In this document: one piece after another, positions 51,806 through 60,268 of the stretch
Layout: every line of letters starts with the position of its first letter
Position numbering within the stretch: position 1 is the first letter of the stretch
Source of the DNA: Rhodopirellula halodulae
GTDB taxonomy: Bacteria > Planctomycetota > Planctomycetia > Pirellulales > Pirellulaceae
Reading direction: 5' to 3'
Assembly (NCBI RefSeq): GCF_020966775.1
Contig: NZ_JAJKFV010000029.1
Span: forward strand, 1,543,001 to 1,607,000
DNA length: 64,000 nt
Notes under the pieces: generated by a model
Seen by the model: the letters and a program-made list of their open reading frames with translations, nothing else
Database searches by the model: none
Told to the model about the DNA's origin: nothing
Position numbers and translations under genes: made by a program

Positions 51806-53194
51806 ATGACTCTTCGATTTTGCTGCCTGGGAAAAGACGGGGCGGCCCCCCTTCTAGTGATCCTGTGTCTGGCAATTTTGTCCGGGAATCCGGCCATTGG
51901 TCAGTCTCCGCCCAGGGCGGACGGGGTGGGCGAAAAGGTTCGGTCATTTCGAAAGCCACCGTTGGAACCCGAAAACATCGCGGATGTCTTTCGCGAACAG
52001 TCGGAATTGGGCCAGCAACCGGGGCCGATCGATGGCGACTTGTTCAAGGAAGATCTCAGCGAGTCAGGCAAAGACGGCGGTTCTGATAATGCCGAGCCGC
52101 AAACCGTTGAAGCAGCCAAGCAGGCCGCCGAAATTGCGAGTTTGATCACGCAGTTGGGAGCACCAGAGTTTGCCAATCGTGAACGGGCGACCGCCGGGCT
52201 TCGGAAACTAGGCAGCGATGCACTGCCGGCCCTTCGCGTCGCGGCGGAGAACCATTCCGATTTGGAGGTTCGGTTGCGGGCGGAGGACGTCGCGACGGGA
52301 ATCGTGAACAGCTCCGTTGCCGGACGCATTGATTCGTTTTTGGAGGGCCAGCCCGGATCATTCGACGGGTGGGAGGTGTATCGAAAAATTTTGGGCGATG
52401 GCCCGCGTCTCCGCGAGGTTTTCATTGAGATGATGTTGCGGCACGAAGATTTGGCACAGGCATTGGAGGTCAGCACGGACGCGCGAGCTCGAGCCTTGGA
52501 AACGACCATCGCCAGGGTGCAGCAACGACAACTCATTCAATCGCAGCTTCCTTCCGCCGCGGATGTGTTTGGCATTCTGTTGTGTTTCAACGACCCTGAT
52601 TTGAATCTCACCAACGTCCGCGAAGGTTCATTGCTGCGGATGTTGCGGATGAGTGTCACGGGAGAGGTGCTGAAGGACGACCAGTTGAACGAGCCGTTTC
52701 GCGCGGCGCTCGCGGGATGGATTCAGCGGAGCCAACGTTCCAACTGGCCGGAGATTTTTTGGATGTCGATGCAGCACAACATGGATCGCACTCTGTCGCT
52801 GGCACAACAGGCGTTGGCTTTAAAGGATGCCTCGATCGACGAGATCGGATTGTCCTTGCAACTGATCAGCCGGTTTGGTGAGGCTGGTGATGTCAGCTCC
52901 GTCGAGCCTTTCTTGAGCGACGATCGCGTCGCCGTGCAGCAAGGATTCGTTAACGGCGAAGAAGTCCAGGGGCAAATTCGTGACCTCGCCGCGGCCACGA
53001 TCGTAATTTTGCTGGACAAACCGTTGGAAGAAGTGGGGCTGAATCCGAATGCCGCGCACCCCAAGATTGGATTCTCGGTGACTGAAATTGGCTTCACGGA
53101 AAAAGAATCCGACAAACGCATCGCGATGTTGGAAGCGGTGAAGAAGCTGATCGCGGATGCCAAAGCACAAGAGCCGCCCAAAGCGGAAGACTGA
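51806..53194 (+). CDS. Exported HEAT-like repeat protein of unknown function
   Basis: 462 residues. Signal peptide (PLLVILCLAILSGNPAIGQS) then an acidic, Pro-rich linker (about 35-105). Residues about 110-190 look like HEAT/ARM helices (IASLITQLGAPEFANRERA, LRKLGSDALPALRVAAENH, LEVRLRAEDVATGI). More helical repeats follow to the C-terminus, with short inter-helix loops. I do not recognise a family. ATG 51806 was chosen because it leads straight into the signal peptide; ATG 51752, right after an in-frame stop, would add 18 residues. No clear operon partner. Confidence 0.65.
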   Translation: MTLRFCCLGKDGAAPLLVILCLAILSGNPAIGQSPPRADGVGEKVRSFRKPPLEPENIADVFREQSELGQQPGPIDGDLFKEDLSESGKDGGSDNAEPQTVEAAKQAAEIASLITQLGAPEFANRERATAGLRKLGSDALPALRVAAENHSDLEVRLRAEDVATGIVNSSVAGRIDSFLEGQPGSFDGWEVYRKILGDGPRLREVFIEMMLRHEDLAQALEVSTDARARALETTIARVQQRQLIQSQLPSAADVFGILLCFNDPDLNLTNVREGSLLRMLRMSVTGEVLKDDQLNEPFRAALAGWIQRSQRSNWPEIFWMSMQHNMDRTLSLAQQALALKDASIDEIGLSLQLISRFGEAGDVSSVEPFLSDDRVAVQQGFVNGEEVQGQIRDLAAATIVILLDKPLEEVGLNPNAAHPKIGFSVTEIGFTEKESDKRIAMLEAVKKLIADAKAQEPPKAED

Positions 53195-53395
53195 TCCAAT
53201 GCCGCTGCGGCGGCGGGCGACATCGACCGTGAGTCGGCCGTGACAGCGTTCGTATTTTCGCCAGCCTTTTCGAGACTTCAACGCAGCCGAGTTTTTGGTC
53301 GGGGGGTGATCTCCCGAACTCGTCGGATTTGGTTAAGTTGAGTGACTGTGACTATGGACCATCTAAGAACAAATTTTTCTTTGCTTGACTGACTT

Positions 53396-54358
53396 ATGCG
53401 AGTGCTTTCGGGAATCCAACCGACTGGTCGTCCTCACTGGGGGAACTACTTTGGTGCGATTCGCCAATACATTGATCTGCAAGAGGACAATGAGGGCTTC
53501 TATTTCATTGCCGATCTGCACGCCTTGACCACGGTCCGCGATCCTGAGGTGCTGCGAGAAAACGTGCTCAACGCCGCGTTGGATTTGCTGGCGTTGGGAC
53601 TGGATCCCAGCAAGGCCAGCTTGTTCGTTCAGTCAGATATTCCCGAGGTGGCCGAGCTGACTTGGTTGCTGATGACCGGGGCGCCGATGGGATTGCTGGA
53701 ACGCTGTCACGCTTACAAAGAAAAGAAAGCCAAAGGGCTGCCCGCCGATGCCGGGCTCTTCACCTATCCCGTGCTGATGGCGGCGGACATTCTTGCCTAC
53801 GATTCACAGATCGTTCCTGTCGGTGTGGACCAGGTTCAGCACATCGAAGTTTGTCGCGATTTGGCGGGTTCGTTCCATCATGCATTCGGCGAAACGTTTG
53901 TGTTGCCGAAGGCGAAGACGTTGGACGTGGGAGCCAAGGTCCCCGGTACCGACGGTCAGAAAATGAGCAAGAGTTACGACAACACGTTGCCCCTGTTTGG
54001 CGAGGTGAAAAAGATCCGCAAGCAAATCATGCGGATCGTGACCGATAGTCGGCCGATGGAAGATCCGAAGGAACCAGACGACGACCATCTGTTCCAGTTG
54101 TACCAGCTGTTTGCCGGGCCCGAGGACGTGGCGGCGATGGCGGCGAAGTATCGCGCCGGCGGTTTTGGCTATGGCGAGATCAAGAAAGCCGTCGCGGATG
54201 TCAGTGAAGAGTACTTCGCCCCCGCGCGCGCCAAGCGTGAAGAGTTGGAAGCCGATTTGGATTCCGTCCGAGATGTTTTGGCGGAAGGTGCAAAGCGTGC
54301 ACGCGAAGTCGCCGCGAGTGTGCTGGAGCGTGCTCGTAGAAATTGTGGGCTGAGATAG
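53396..54358 (+). CDS. trpS: Tryptophanyl-tRNA synthetase
   Basis: 320 residues, class I aminoacyl-tRNA synthetase. N-terminal [17 protein letters not shown] carries the HIGH-type motif (HWGN, 14-17). [50 protein letters not shown] and the KMSKS loop ([15 protein letters not shown], about 188-193) follow. The C-terminal helix is the [19 protein letters not shown] type. It is immediately followed by acpS, 3 bp later. Confidence 0.96.
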   Translation: MRVLSGIQPTGRPHWGNYFGAIRQYIDLQEDNEGFYFIADLHALTTVRDPEVLRENVLNAALDLLALGLDPSKASLFVQSDIPEVAELTWLLMTGAPMGLLERCHAYKEKKAKGLPADAGLFTYPVLMAADILAYDSQIVPVGVDQVQHIEVCRDLAGSFHHAFGETFVLPKAKTLDVGAKVPGTDGQKMSKSYDNTLPLFGEVKKIRKQIMRIVTDSRPMEDPKEPDDDHLFQLYQLFAGPEDVAAMAAKYRAGGFGYGEIKKAVADVSEEYFAPARAKREELEADLDSVRDVLAEGAKRAREVAASVLERARRNCGLR

Positions 54359-54361
54359 TTC

Positions 54362-54739
54362 ATGGCCATCGTCGCTGTCGGAACGGAGATTGTTCAGTGT
54401 GCTCGGATCGCACAAATGATCCAACAGCATGGCGAGCAATTTTTAGAACGCGTTTTCACCGCAGCCGAGATTGACCACTGTGCTCAGCGGCCCGATGCGA
54501 CCGGGCATTTCTCTCGTCGATGGGCCGCCAAACAAGCTGTTTTCAAAGCGTTGCGTTGCCACCGTCGAGGCGTGAGCTGGACGGAGATCGAAATCGCAAC
54601 GCATCCCAACGAAGGGCCATCGATTCAGCTACATGGAATCGCAGCCTCGCTGGCAGAAGAGGCTGAGATTGATGTGATTCATCTCAGTCTCGGGGGCTGT
54701 CGAACGCAGGCCATCGCATACGTCGTGCTATGCGATTGA
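54362..54739 (+). CDS. acpS: Holo-[acyl-carrier-protein] synthase
   Basis: 125 residues. Transfers phosphopantetheine from CoA to acyl carrier protein. The metal-binding N-terminal block is GTEIVQCARI; the usual GTDIV Asp is Glu here. FLERVFTAAEIDHC and HFSRRWAAKQAVFKAL match the second conserved block. The end (IHLSLGGCRTQAIAYVVL) fits the family, where the usual SxSH motif is a weaker SLGG. Starts 3 bp after trpS, so probably co-transcribed. Confidence 0.88.
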   Translation: MAIVAVGTEIVQCARIAQMIQQHGEQFLERVFTAAEIDHCAQRPDATGHFSRRWAAKQAVFKALRCHRRGVSWTEIEIATHPNEGPSIQLHGIAASLAEEAEIDVIHLSLGGCRTQAIAYVVLCD

Positions 54740-54889
54740 CCAGCAGGTGGAGCTTCGCAGAACAGCAGTCGAGGTTGCCCACCTCGCGTGGTTCAATCGC
54801 GTACCGGCGAGCAATCAGCCAGCTAAGCGACGCTTGACTCTTGGCCTCTATCAGCGTTGAGTTGTGGGCAATTACTTGGGCTAAGACGA

Positions 54890-54920
54890 AACAAGCCGCA
54901 GCGGGTTGCTGCGGCTTGTT
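54890..54920. terminator. Strong hairpin between convergent genes
   Basis: Perfect 12-bp arms AACAAGCCGCAG / CTGCGGCTTGTT around a 7-nt loop. It lies between acpS (+) and the RGG protein (-) and probably ends both transcripts, though neither side has a long T-tract. Confidence 0.6.
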
Positions 54921-54979
54921 GATTCAATCGTCGAAGTTCGCGAGTACGTCTTTACTGGACGATGGCTCGAGCGAGGTGA

Positions 54980-55840
54980 TCACTCACCATCGCCACCGCG
55001 AGGACCACGACCACCGCGTCCGCCTTCACCGCCGCGGCCACCACGCCCTGCGGGGCCACCGCGTGCACCTCCACGGTTACCACCGCGAAGCGCTTCCAGG
55101 TCGAAGGGTTTGCCCTTCATTTCTTCAAACTTCTTTTTCTGATCGCTGGTCAAAACGCCCAGGACTTCTTTTTCCATGTCTTCGCGCATCGTTTCCATGG
55201 CGGTCCGCATTTGTTCGCGGTCGCGGCTTTGCATGATTTCACGCATTTTGTCACGAATTTTGGTTTCCATGCCCGAGCGAATTTCGGCAAGCTTTTCTTT
55301 TTGCTCCGAAGTCATCGCCAGCTTCTCTTGGACTTCTTCGGTTCCCAAAGCCATCACGCCTTGGACCTGGATCGAGATCTCATCCAAACGCTCCATTTGC
55401 TCGAGCGTCAACACGGTCTCGAGTTGCATGCGAATTTCTTCTTGCTGTTCTTCGCGTTGCTTTTGCATCTTTTGGAAGAATTCCTGACGCTCTTCGTCCG
55501 ACGCGTTTCGGAAATCAAAGTCAGGTCGGTCTTGTTGACGCGACTGCTCTTCCAGTTTTTTCAGGGCTTCGGTTTGGGTTTCGTCGACACCCAATTCTTC
55601 GCGAACTTTTTCAGCTCGCAGCAGGCCAAGCACGGAACCACCAGCACCGCGGCCGCCCATCATCATTCCGCCACCGCGAGGTCCACCACCACCGGGGCCT
55701 CCGCCGAAACCACCACGACCACCTCGGCCGCGACCTTCTTGAGCGCTCGCGATGGATTGAAGCGACAACCCTGCCACCACGGCCGCCATGGCCAGGAAAC
55801 GCATCGATGGGCCAAGTTGCAAACGGGACAAACGGTTCAT
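54980..55840 (-). CDS. Exported RGG-rich Spy/LTXXQ-like helical protein
   Basis: 286 residues. Signal peptide (FLAMAAVVAGLSLQSIASAQ), then a Gly/Arg-rich stretch (about 33-65, RGRGGRGGFGGG type). A charged helical domain (about 65-240) carries the repeated VLTLEQMERLDEI / MTSEQKEKLAEI / VLTSDQKKKFEEM pattern like Spy/CpxP LTxxQ motifs. A second RGG tail (about 250-286) ends it. In other bacteria, LTxxQ proteins are periplasmic chaperones or metal/envelope-stress sensors. ATG 55840 starts a normal signal peptide; upstream in-frame residues add nothing. The RGG ends are unusual for a secreted protein. Confidence 0.75.
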   Translation of the reverse strand: MNRLSRLQLGPSMRFLAMAAVVAGLSLQSIASAQEGRGRGGRGGFGGGPGGGGPRGGGMMMGGRGAGGSVLGLLRAEKVREELGVDETQTEALKKLEEQSRQQDRPDFDFRNASDEERQEFFQKMQKQREEQQEEIRMQLETVLTLEQMERLDEISIQVQGVMALGTEEVQEKLAMTSEQKEKLAEIRSGMETKIRDKMREIMQSRDREQMRTAMETMREDMEKEVLGVLTSDQKKKFEEMKGKPFDLEALRGGNRGGARGGPAGRGGRGGEGGRGGRGPRGGDGE

Positions 55841-56191
55841 TGTTGAGTAACCCTGTGAAGTGGTTAGATGAGAGGTGGCCAATTGTCCGCGGCGTGTGTT
55901 GAGCTGGCGTACAAATTGAAACCAAGTGTTGTTACTGGAGATCTAACACTCGGTTCGCACGCAGGTTTCGCGAGTTTTTGAAATCTTGGCCCGCGAAAGC
56001 GGGCGTCTGCCCTTGCTTTTTCAAAAAAAATGTCTGGGCTCGCTTGTCCTGGCTGTACAGTCCAGCGATTCGAGAATCAGCCACGCAAGCGAGGGTTCAC
56101 GATCATCGGCCAATGATCGAAGAGACCTGTTGAAAGCTTGTTCACCAAACCCAGTTCCGATCTCACGATCGAAAGCACAAGGATCTCCCTA
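55841..56191. other. Intergenic region with structured leader before the fasciclin gene
   Basis: About 350 bp without a supportable gene, between two divergent genes. The left part should carry the promoter of the RGG protein. The right part has two clear stem structures (see 55989-56093). Confidence 0.5.
55989..56093 (+). promoter_or_regulatory. Candidate structured leader or small RNA upstream of the fasciclin gene
   Basis: Two elements on the plus strand. First, GCCCGC-GAAA-GCGGGC (55989-56004), a 6-bp stem with a GNRA loop, followed 13 bases later by CTTTTTC. Second, CTCGCTTG (56039-56046) pairs with CAAGCGAG (56086-56093), and inside it TGGCT pairs with AGCCA, giving a long interrupted stem. 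The fasciclin start is about 100 bp downstream. I cannot name a known RNA family for it. Confidence 0.4.
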
Positions 56192-56686
56192 ATGAAGAAA
56201 TTGATGTTGGCTGCTCTGGCCCTGTTCGTTTTGCCCGCCACCGTTCAAGCGGATCACCACAAGGAAACCGCTAAGAAAAACATCGTTGAAACCGCTGTGG
56301 CAGCGAAGTTCAACACTTTGGTCGCCGCTGTCGAAGCCGGCGGGTTGGTGGAAACCTTAAGCGGCGAAGGCCCATTCACAGTGTTCGCCCCGACCGATGA
56401 AGCCTTTGGCAAATTGCCAAAAGGAACGCTGGAAACCTTGCTGAAACCCGAGAATAAAGATCAGCTCGTTCAAATTCTCAAGTACCACGTCGTGGCAGCA
56501 AAGGTTCCCGCTGCAAAGGTGGTTGAGCTGAAGAAGGCAGACACCTTGGCCGGCGAAGTGACCATCGAGGTCAAAGACGGAACCGTGATGCTCAACGACA
56601 AAGTGAAGGTCGTCAAAACCGATGTCATGGCAACCAACGGTGTGATCCACGTGATCGACACTGTCCTGTTGCCACCAAGCAAGTAA
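56192..56686 (+). CDS. Exported single-fasciclin-domain protein
   Basis: 164 residues. Signal peptide [20 protein letters not shown], then one FAS1 domain: [36 protein letters not shown] shown in pieces, [19 protein letters not shown] and the final [16 protein letters not shown]1 domains mediate adhesion or ligand binding outside the cell. ATG 56192 follows AAGGA at 8 bases. A structured leader precedes it and an intrinsic terminator follows, so it looks like a single-gene transcript, perhaps abundantly expressed. Confidence 0.92.
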   Translation: MKKLMLAALALFVLPATVQADHHKETAKKNIVETAVAAKFNTLVAAVEAGGLVETLSGEGPFTVFAPTDEAFGKLPKGTLETLLKPENKDQLVQILKYHVVAAKVPAAKVVELKKADTLAGEVTIEVKDGTVMLNDKVKVVKTDVMATNGVIHVIDTVLLPPSK

Positions 56687-56709
56687 TCCTTGCTTCCTCT
56701 GAATGATTC

Positions 56710-56741
56710 AAAATAGCCCGTCGGCAACGGCGGGCTATTTT
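56710..56741. terminator. Bidirectional intrinsic terminator
   Basis: AAAATAGCCCG (56710-56720) pairs with CGGGCTATTTT (56731-56741). T-tract on the plus strand (TTTTAGTTTT) and A-tract on the other side give signals for both the fasciclin gene and the convergent acyltransferase gene, whose stop codon (56735-56737) lies inside the stem. Confidence 0.85.
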
Positions 56742-58117
56742 AGTTTTCGAATCCCTGCAGCGGGATTGATGGTGCGGATCGCACGTTTGACCGTCTCCTT
56801 CATGGGGACTCGCTTGAGAGCCTGAACCATGGTGGCTTCGGCGTGAAAGGCAAAGCGATGCCAGCAGGAATCGGTGATGGTTCCATGGGCAACCGTGGTC
56901 GTTGTCGCCGTCTGTTTTTGCTTGTACGGTTGCTCGCCGTATCCCATGTCGACGCAGTGAATGCCATGCGACGACGCGTTGCGGATGATCTCGGTAAAGA
57001 GTGCCGTTCCCGGGGAATATTTCGAGAACGATGGATCGTACGTTGGGAACCAGTAGTGCAGCCTTCCTCGTTCGATCGTCCCAATGTGCGTTGCGACCGG
57101 TCGGTCACCTGCCCAAAGAACGGAGCAGATGCCGCGCAGTGAGTCGTTGGCGAAGTGTTCGCTCAGTGGCGAATTCTCCGGAATGCCATCGAGCGAGAGT
57201 TCGTTTTCGTAGAGTGTCTGAATCAGCTCGCGGGTCCAGTCAGGTAAGAACAGATCCAGGATGTGTGTTCGCTGGTACTGGTCTCTTTTCCACTGAATGG
57301 TTTGCTTCAGGATGTCAGGGCAACGGCAGTCGAGTTCCAGTCGGATAGGACCCACCTCGCGAGCGAGTTTGCGTGTCTTCTGCCCTTGTTTGGCGATCGT
57401 CCGGTGTTCCTTTTGCAAGTTACGCAGATAGGACTCTGAATCGTTGCCGAGGTCCGCGCGAAAGGCTTTGGTCGTTTGCAAGTGATAGCGATCTGTCCAC
57501 TCCGGGGCGCCCCCAACGATCGCGTGCAAATCAAATGCGCGTACTTGAGCGGCCTTTGCTAGTTCCGACCAATCGACGGAAAGTTCTCGAGCGGCGACCA
57601 CGTTCTGGGCATCGTTGAGGAAACGTCCGACTGGCAGACCGATGCCACGGATCCGATGAAATGGAAAGAACCCGATTGGGTCGTTGTTGCTGGATCGAAA
57701 AACCGCGACCCAGACATCACCCCGGACGGAGTTGACGGCGGCGGCGAACCGCGAAGCAAAAAACGGCGGCGCGAATTCGTCTCTCGTGCTGCGGATTTGT
57801 TCCCAACGTTCCAATTCCGCCGGGCCGAGATCAGCCAGCGGTAGGACAGAGATATGATCGGCGGTGGTGTCCAGGGAGCCAAGCCTGTGTGGGGAAGGTT
57901 GAGTGCTCAGCCTTCCCGGTTGGCTGTCGTGGCGTGCTGAGCCGATTGGAGTGGTTTCCAAGTCGGTGAGTTCAGCGGCGAATGATTCCGGCTTCAATCC
58001 CGATGGAGTTGACTCAGCAGTGAACCCAGCCCGTTGGTTACTTGGACCTGAAGGGTCACTGGGCTCAGAGGGCGGCGGAGTCAGGGGAGAAGCGGGGGAG
58101 GACAATGCCGGGCTCAT
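56735..58117 (-). CDS. FemAB/CelD-type GNAT-fold acyltransferase
   Basis: 460 residues. The first about 85 residues are Pro/Ser/Thr-rich and look disordered. The rest is a double-GNAT protein of the CelD/BcsL (BioF2-like) type: FFPFHRIRGIGLPVGRFL, LNDAQNVVA, SESYLRNLQKEHRTIAKQGQKTRKL, then a C-terminal GNAT half with LWAGDRPVATHIGTIERGRLHYWFPTYD and GTALFTEIIRNA. In other bacteria these proteins act in exopolysaccharide or peptidoglycan modification. Start ATG 58117; a shorter version without the low-complexity head cannot be excluded. The stop lies within the terminator hairpin. Confidence 0.75.
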   Translation of the reverse strand: MSPALSSPASPLTPPPSEPSDPSGPSNQRAGFTAESTPSGLKPESFAAELTDLETTPIGSARHDSQPGRLSTQPSPHRLGSLDTTADHISVLPLADLGPAELERWEQIRSTRDEFAPPFFASRFAAAVNSVRGDVWVAVFRSSNNDPIGFFPFHRIRGIGLPVGRFLNDAQNVVAARELSVDWSELAKAAQVRAFDLHAIVGGAPEWTDRYHLQTTKAFRADLGNDSESYLRNLQKEHRTIAKQGQKTRKLAREVGPIRLELDCRCPDILKQTIQWKRDQYQRTHILDLFLPDWTRELIQTLYENELSLDGIPENSPLSEHFANDSLRGICSVLWAGDRPVATHIGTIERGRLHYWFPTYDPSFSKYSPGTALFTEIIRNASSHGIHCVDMGYGEQPYKQKQTATTTTVAHGTITDSCWHRFAFHAEATMVQALKRVPMKETVKRAIRTINPAAGIRKLK

Positions 58118-58163
58118 CGAAAACGGTGCCGATTTTCATCCCGCCTTCGATGAGACGGGCTGT

Positions 58164-58316
58164 TTAGCGTCGGGCTTTCTTAACCTTAGCACCGCCTTGG
58201 CGGACCTTGAACTTTGGATTGCTCTTGCAAATCACGTAAATACGTCCACGGCGTTTGACCACCTGGCAGTCCGGGTGGCGGTACTTCAACGCTCCAATGC
58301 TACTAACGACCTTCAT
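58164..58316 (-). CDS. rpmJ: 50S ribosomal protein L36, zinc-independent (YkgO) type
   Basis: 50 residues, too short for many gene finders: starts [20 protein letters not shown] and continues [20 protein letters not shown], then a basic tail ending KKARR. The pattern with RHPDCQ and VICKSNP matches the cysteine-poor L36 paralogue (YkgO type), not the Zn-binding C-x2-C form; only Cys17 and Cys30 are present. L36 sits near the peptidyl-transferase side of the large subunit. No zinc-regulated partner gene is visible. It lies between the acyltransferase and a large hypothetical gene on the same strand. Confidence 0.9.
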   Translation of the reverse strand: MKVVSSIGALKYRHPDCQVVKRRGRIYVICKSNPKFKVRQGGAKVKKARR

Positions 58317-58423
58317 CCGATGCTACTCGCGGGTTAAATGTTGATGCCAAAAACCAACTTTGTTCGTCGGCAAACGGCAGAGAATAGCGAAAAATTAGCG
58401 CTCGACAACTCCAATCGTCAAGC

Positions 58424-60211
58424 TCATGCCATTTTGGCAAAGGATTCTCGTAGGAAATCCAGCGGAAACAAACAGAACGATAATTCACGGCTGCAGAGGA
58501 TCCGTTCCGTCGCGGCGTCCTGCTCCAGGTGGAGCCGTTGAGCCCGTGTTTCCTTGCGTTTGGCAGTCAGCTCCGCCGAAATCTGAGTGTTCAGACGAGT
58601 GACCTGATGGTGCCAGGTTGCTCGGCTACCTGAGGTCGGCATTTGTTCTAGCAGGGCGATCTTCTGGTCGCGGAGTGCCTTCTGATGAGGGTTCTCGGGA
58701 TCCAACCAGTTTTCCCCTTGGAATTGCAACTCACGTTCTTTGCGAAGCAACTGTTGCCGCTTGTCTTCGCGGGTCGGATCCGGAGATTGGCCGGGGAGGC
58801 GGATGGTGCCGGAAACGACTTGCAACGCGGGCGGCGTGATGCGGAAGAACTGCGAAAGGATGCGGTCGGCTAGCTGGTCGTACTTTCCGCCTCCAATGCC
58901 ATGCAGAAACAGATCGCTCAGGACCAGACGCGAAAACATGGTCGTGACCAGCGCACGGGGGCGGATCTTCAGTTCCGGTGACGCGGCCTCGGCGATTTGC
59001 TCAGCGGCCGAGTCTCGGTCCGTCGCGGAAACCAACAGCGAAACGTTGGACGCTGAAGTTGCACCAACGTTGGGAGCATCGCTAATTCGATACTGATCGC
59101 CTTCGCGACGCACCCAGACTCCGCGGCGTTGAGGATGGCTGTTGCCGTAGACCCACAGCGGCATCTCGAACCAATCATCGCTGCGAGCGAGGTTGGGGAC
59201 TGGATGAGCCGAGCTGCGGATGCCGTGCCAGGCTCGATAGTGTTCGGCGGAGCTGTTGTAGACGTCTTGGAATCGTTCGATTTCGTCGATGATTTCCATG
59301 ACGAATCGAGCGAAGGGGACTCCCCGGACGGCGACACCCAACGGAAGTTCGAGGGTTTGCCAACCCATCTCGGCTTCCAAAGCGTGACGAGCCTGTGCCA
59401 ACGCACAGCCGGCGATGTTGCAGCGTGCAATCGCTTCGCGAGCGTGTTTCCAAAGTTCGGTGACGCATGGATCACCTACCAGCGGAGCAATCGAACGGCG
59501 AACGCCCGAGTCAAAGTGCTGAAACAGTTCGACGTCGCGAATGGCAGCTTGTTCGTAAGGCAGGCTTTCCCCGCCCGCATCGTAGGCGACCGTTTCCCAC
59601 GTGCCACGACGGCGATTCGATTCATCGCCGGTGCCAGCCATCAGGTTTTCAAGGCGTGGAACGCGAATCGATCTTGCGGAGGCCGCGTCATTGTCGATCA
59701 CCAAGTTGATAGGCAACGCACCGCAATTGCCGGCAATTTTCTGCAGAGTGTGGTTCTTGAACCAAACACCCGGGTGGAACAGTGTGGGTTGATGGCCGGC
59801 CATGACGATCGGCCGACAACTGGCCGAATTCGGGGCACAGGCACCCAGGCCGACGGACGAGACGTCACGGTAAGCCGATGTGTACCGGCGGGCGTCGGCA
59901 ACGATTTGACGGCGGGCGTCTTTGCGGAGCGAATCCCAGAGAGAGCCCGCGGGCAATTCACGTTGGGCGGTGGCGAGGTTGTTTTTGAGAGCCAGTTCCG
60001 CATCGCAAAGCGGAGGCTCGATCAGCGTGCCGAAGGACGATTTTGGGGCACGCAGTTCTCGATAGGGATTGCCGGACGAAGTGTCGGAGCCGGCCTGAAT
60101 GTTATCCGCCAAATCGGCTCCGGTGGAACAAGAGACCTGGGGTGACGATTCCGACGCGTTGGTGTTCGGATCTGCCAAAGACGGCGTCGATTGGAATTCA
60201 GTAGATCGCAA
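58424..60211 (-). CDS. Conserved hypothetical protein, 595 aa
   Basis: No signal peptide or membrane segment. The first about 60 residues are low complexity. Recognisable blocks: MAGHQPTLFHPGVWFKNHTLQ (about 140-160, trimmed here), NLVIDNDAA, and a C-terminal RALVTTMFSRLVLSDLFLHGIGGGKYDQL (about 410-440, read in parts) followed by a charged helical stretch to the end. The HQP...HPGVW block and the later motif resemble BshC-type or related planctomycete cytoplasmic proteins, but the match is not firm enough for a name. The TTG start at 60211 may not be the true one; a later start is possible. The next upstream gene on the strand is the FHA protein. Confidence 0.6.
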   Translation of the reverse strand: MRSTEFQSTPSLADPNTNASESSPQVSCSTGADLADNIQAGSDTSSGNPYRELRAPKSSFGTLIEPPLCDAELALKNNLATAQRELPAGSLWDSLRKDARRQIVADARRYTSAYRDVSSVGLGACAPNSASCRPIVMAGHQPTLFHPGVWFKNHTLQKIAGNCGALPINLVIDNDAASARSIRVPRLENLMAGTGDESNRRRGTWETVAYDAGGESLPYEQAAIRDVELFQHFDSGVRRSIAPLVGDPCVTELWKHAREAIARCNIAGCALAQARHALEAEMGWQTLELPLGVAVRGVPFARFVMEIIDEIERFQDVYNSSAEHYRAWHGIRSSAHPVPNLARSDDWFEMPLWVYGNSHPQRRGVWVRREGDQYRISDAPNVGATSASNVSLLVSATDRDSAAEQIAEAASPELKIRPRALVTTMFSRLVLSDLFLHGIGGGKYDQLADRILSQFFRITPPALQVVSGTIRLPGQSPDPTREDKRQQLLRKERELQFQGENWLDPENPHQKALRDQKIALLEQMPTSGSRATWHHQVTRLNTQISAELTAKRKETRAQRLHLEQDAATERILCSRELSFCLFPLDFLRESFAKMA

Positions 60212-60268
60212 GGGAAGCTTTCGTGGGTCAATGGCTTGGGTGTCCCGCCATCAGCCCGATGAAATGCT

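Noticed and set aside
54785..54815. tRNA-like T-loop sequence (GTTCAATC)
   Set aside because: No matching acceptor, D or anticodon arms could be formed around it.
59129..60145. A plus-strand open frame (338 codons)
   Set aside because: Antisense to the 595-aa hypothetical gene, whose motifs and start context are more convincing.
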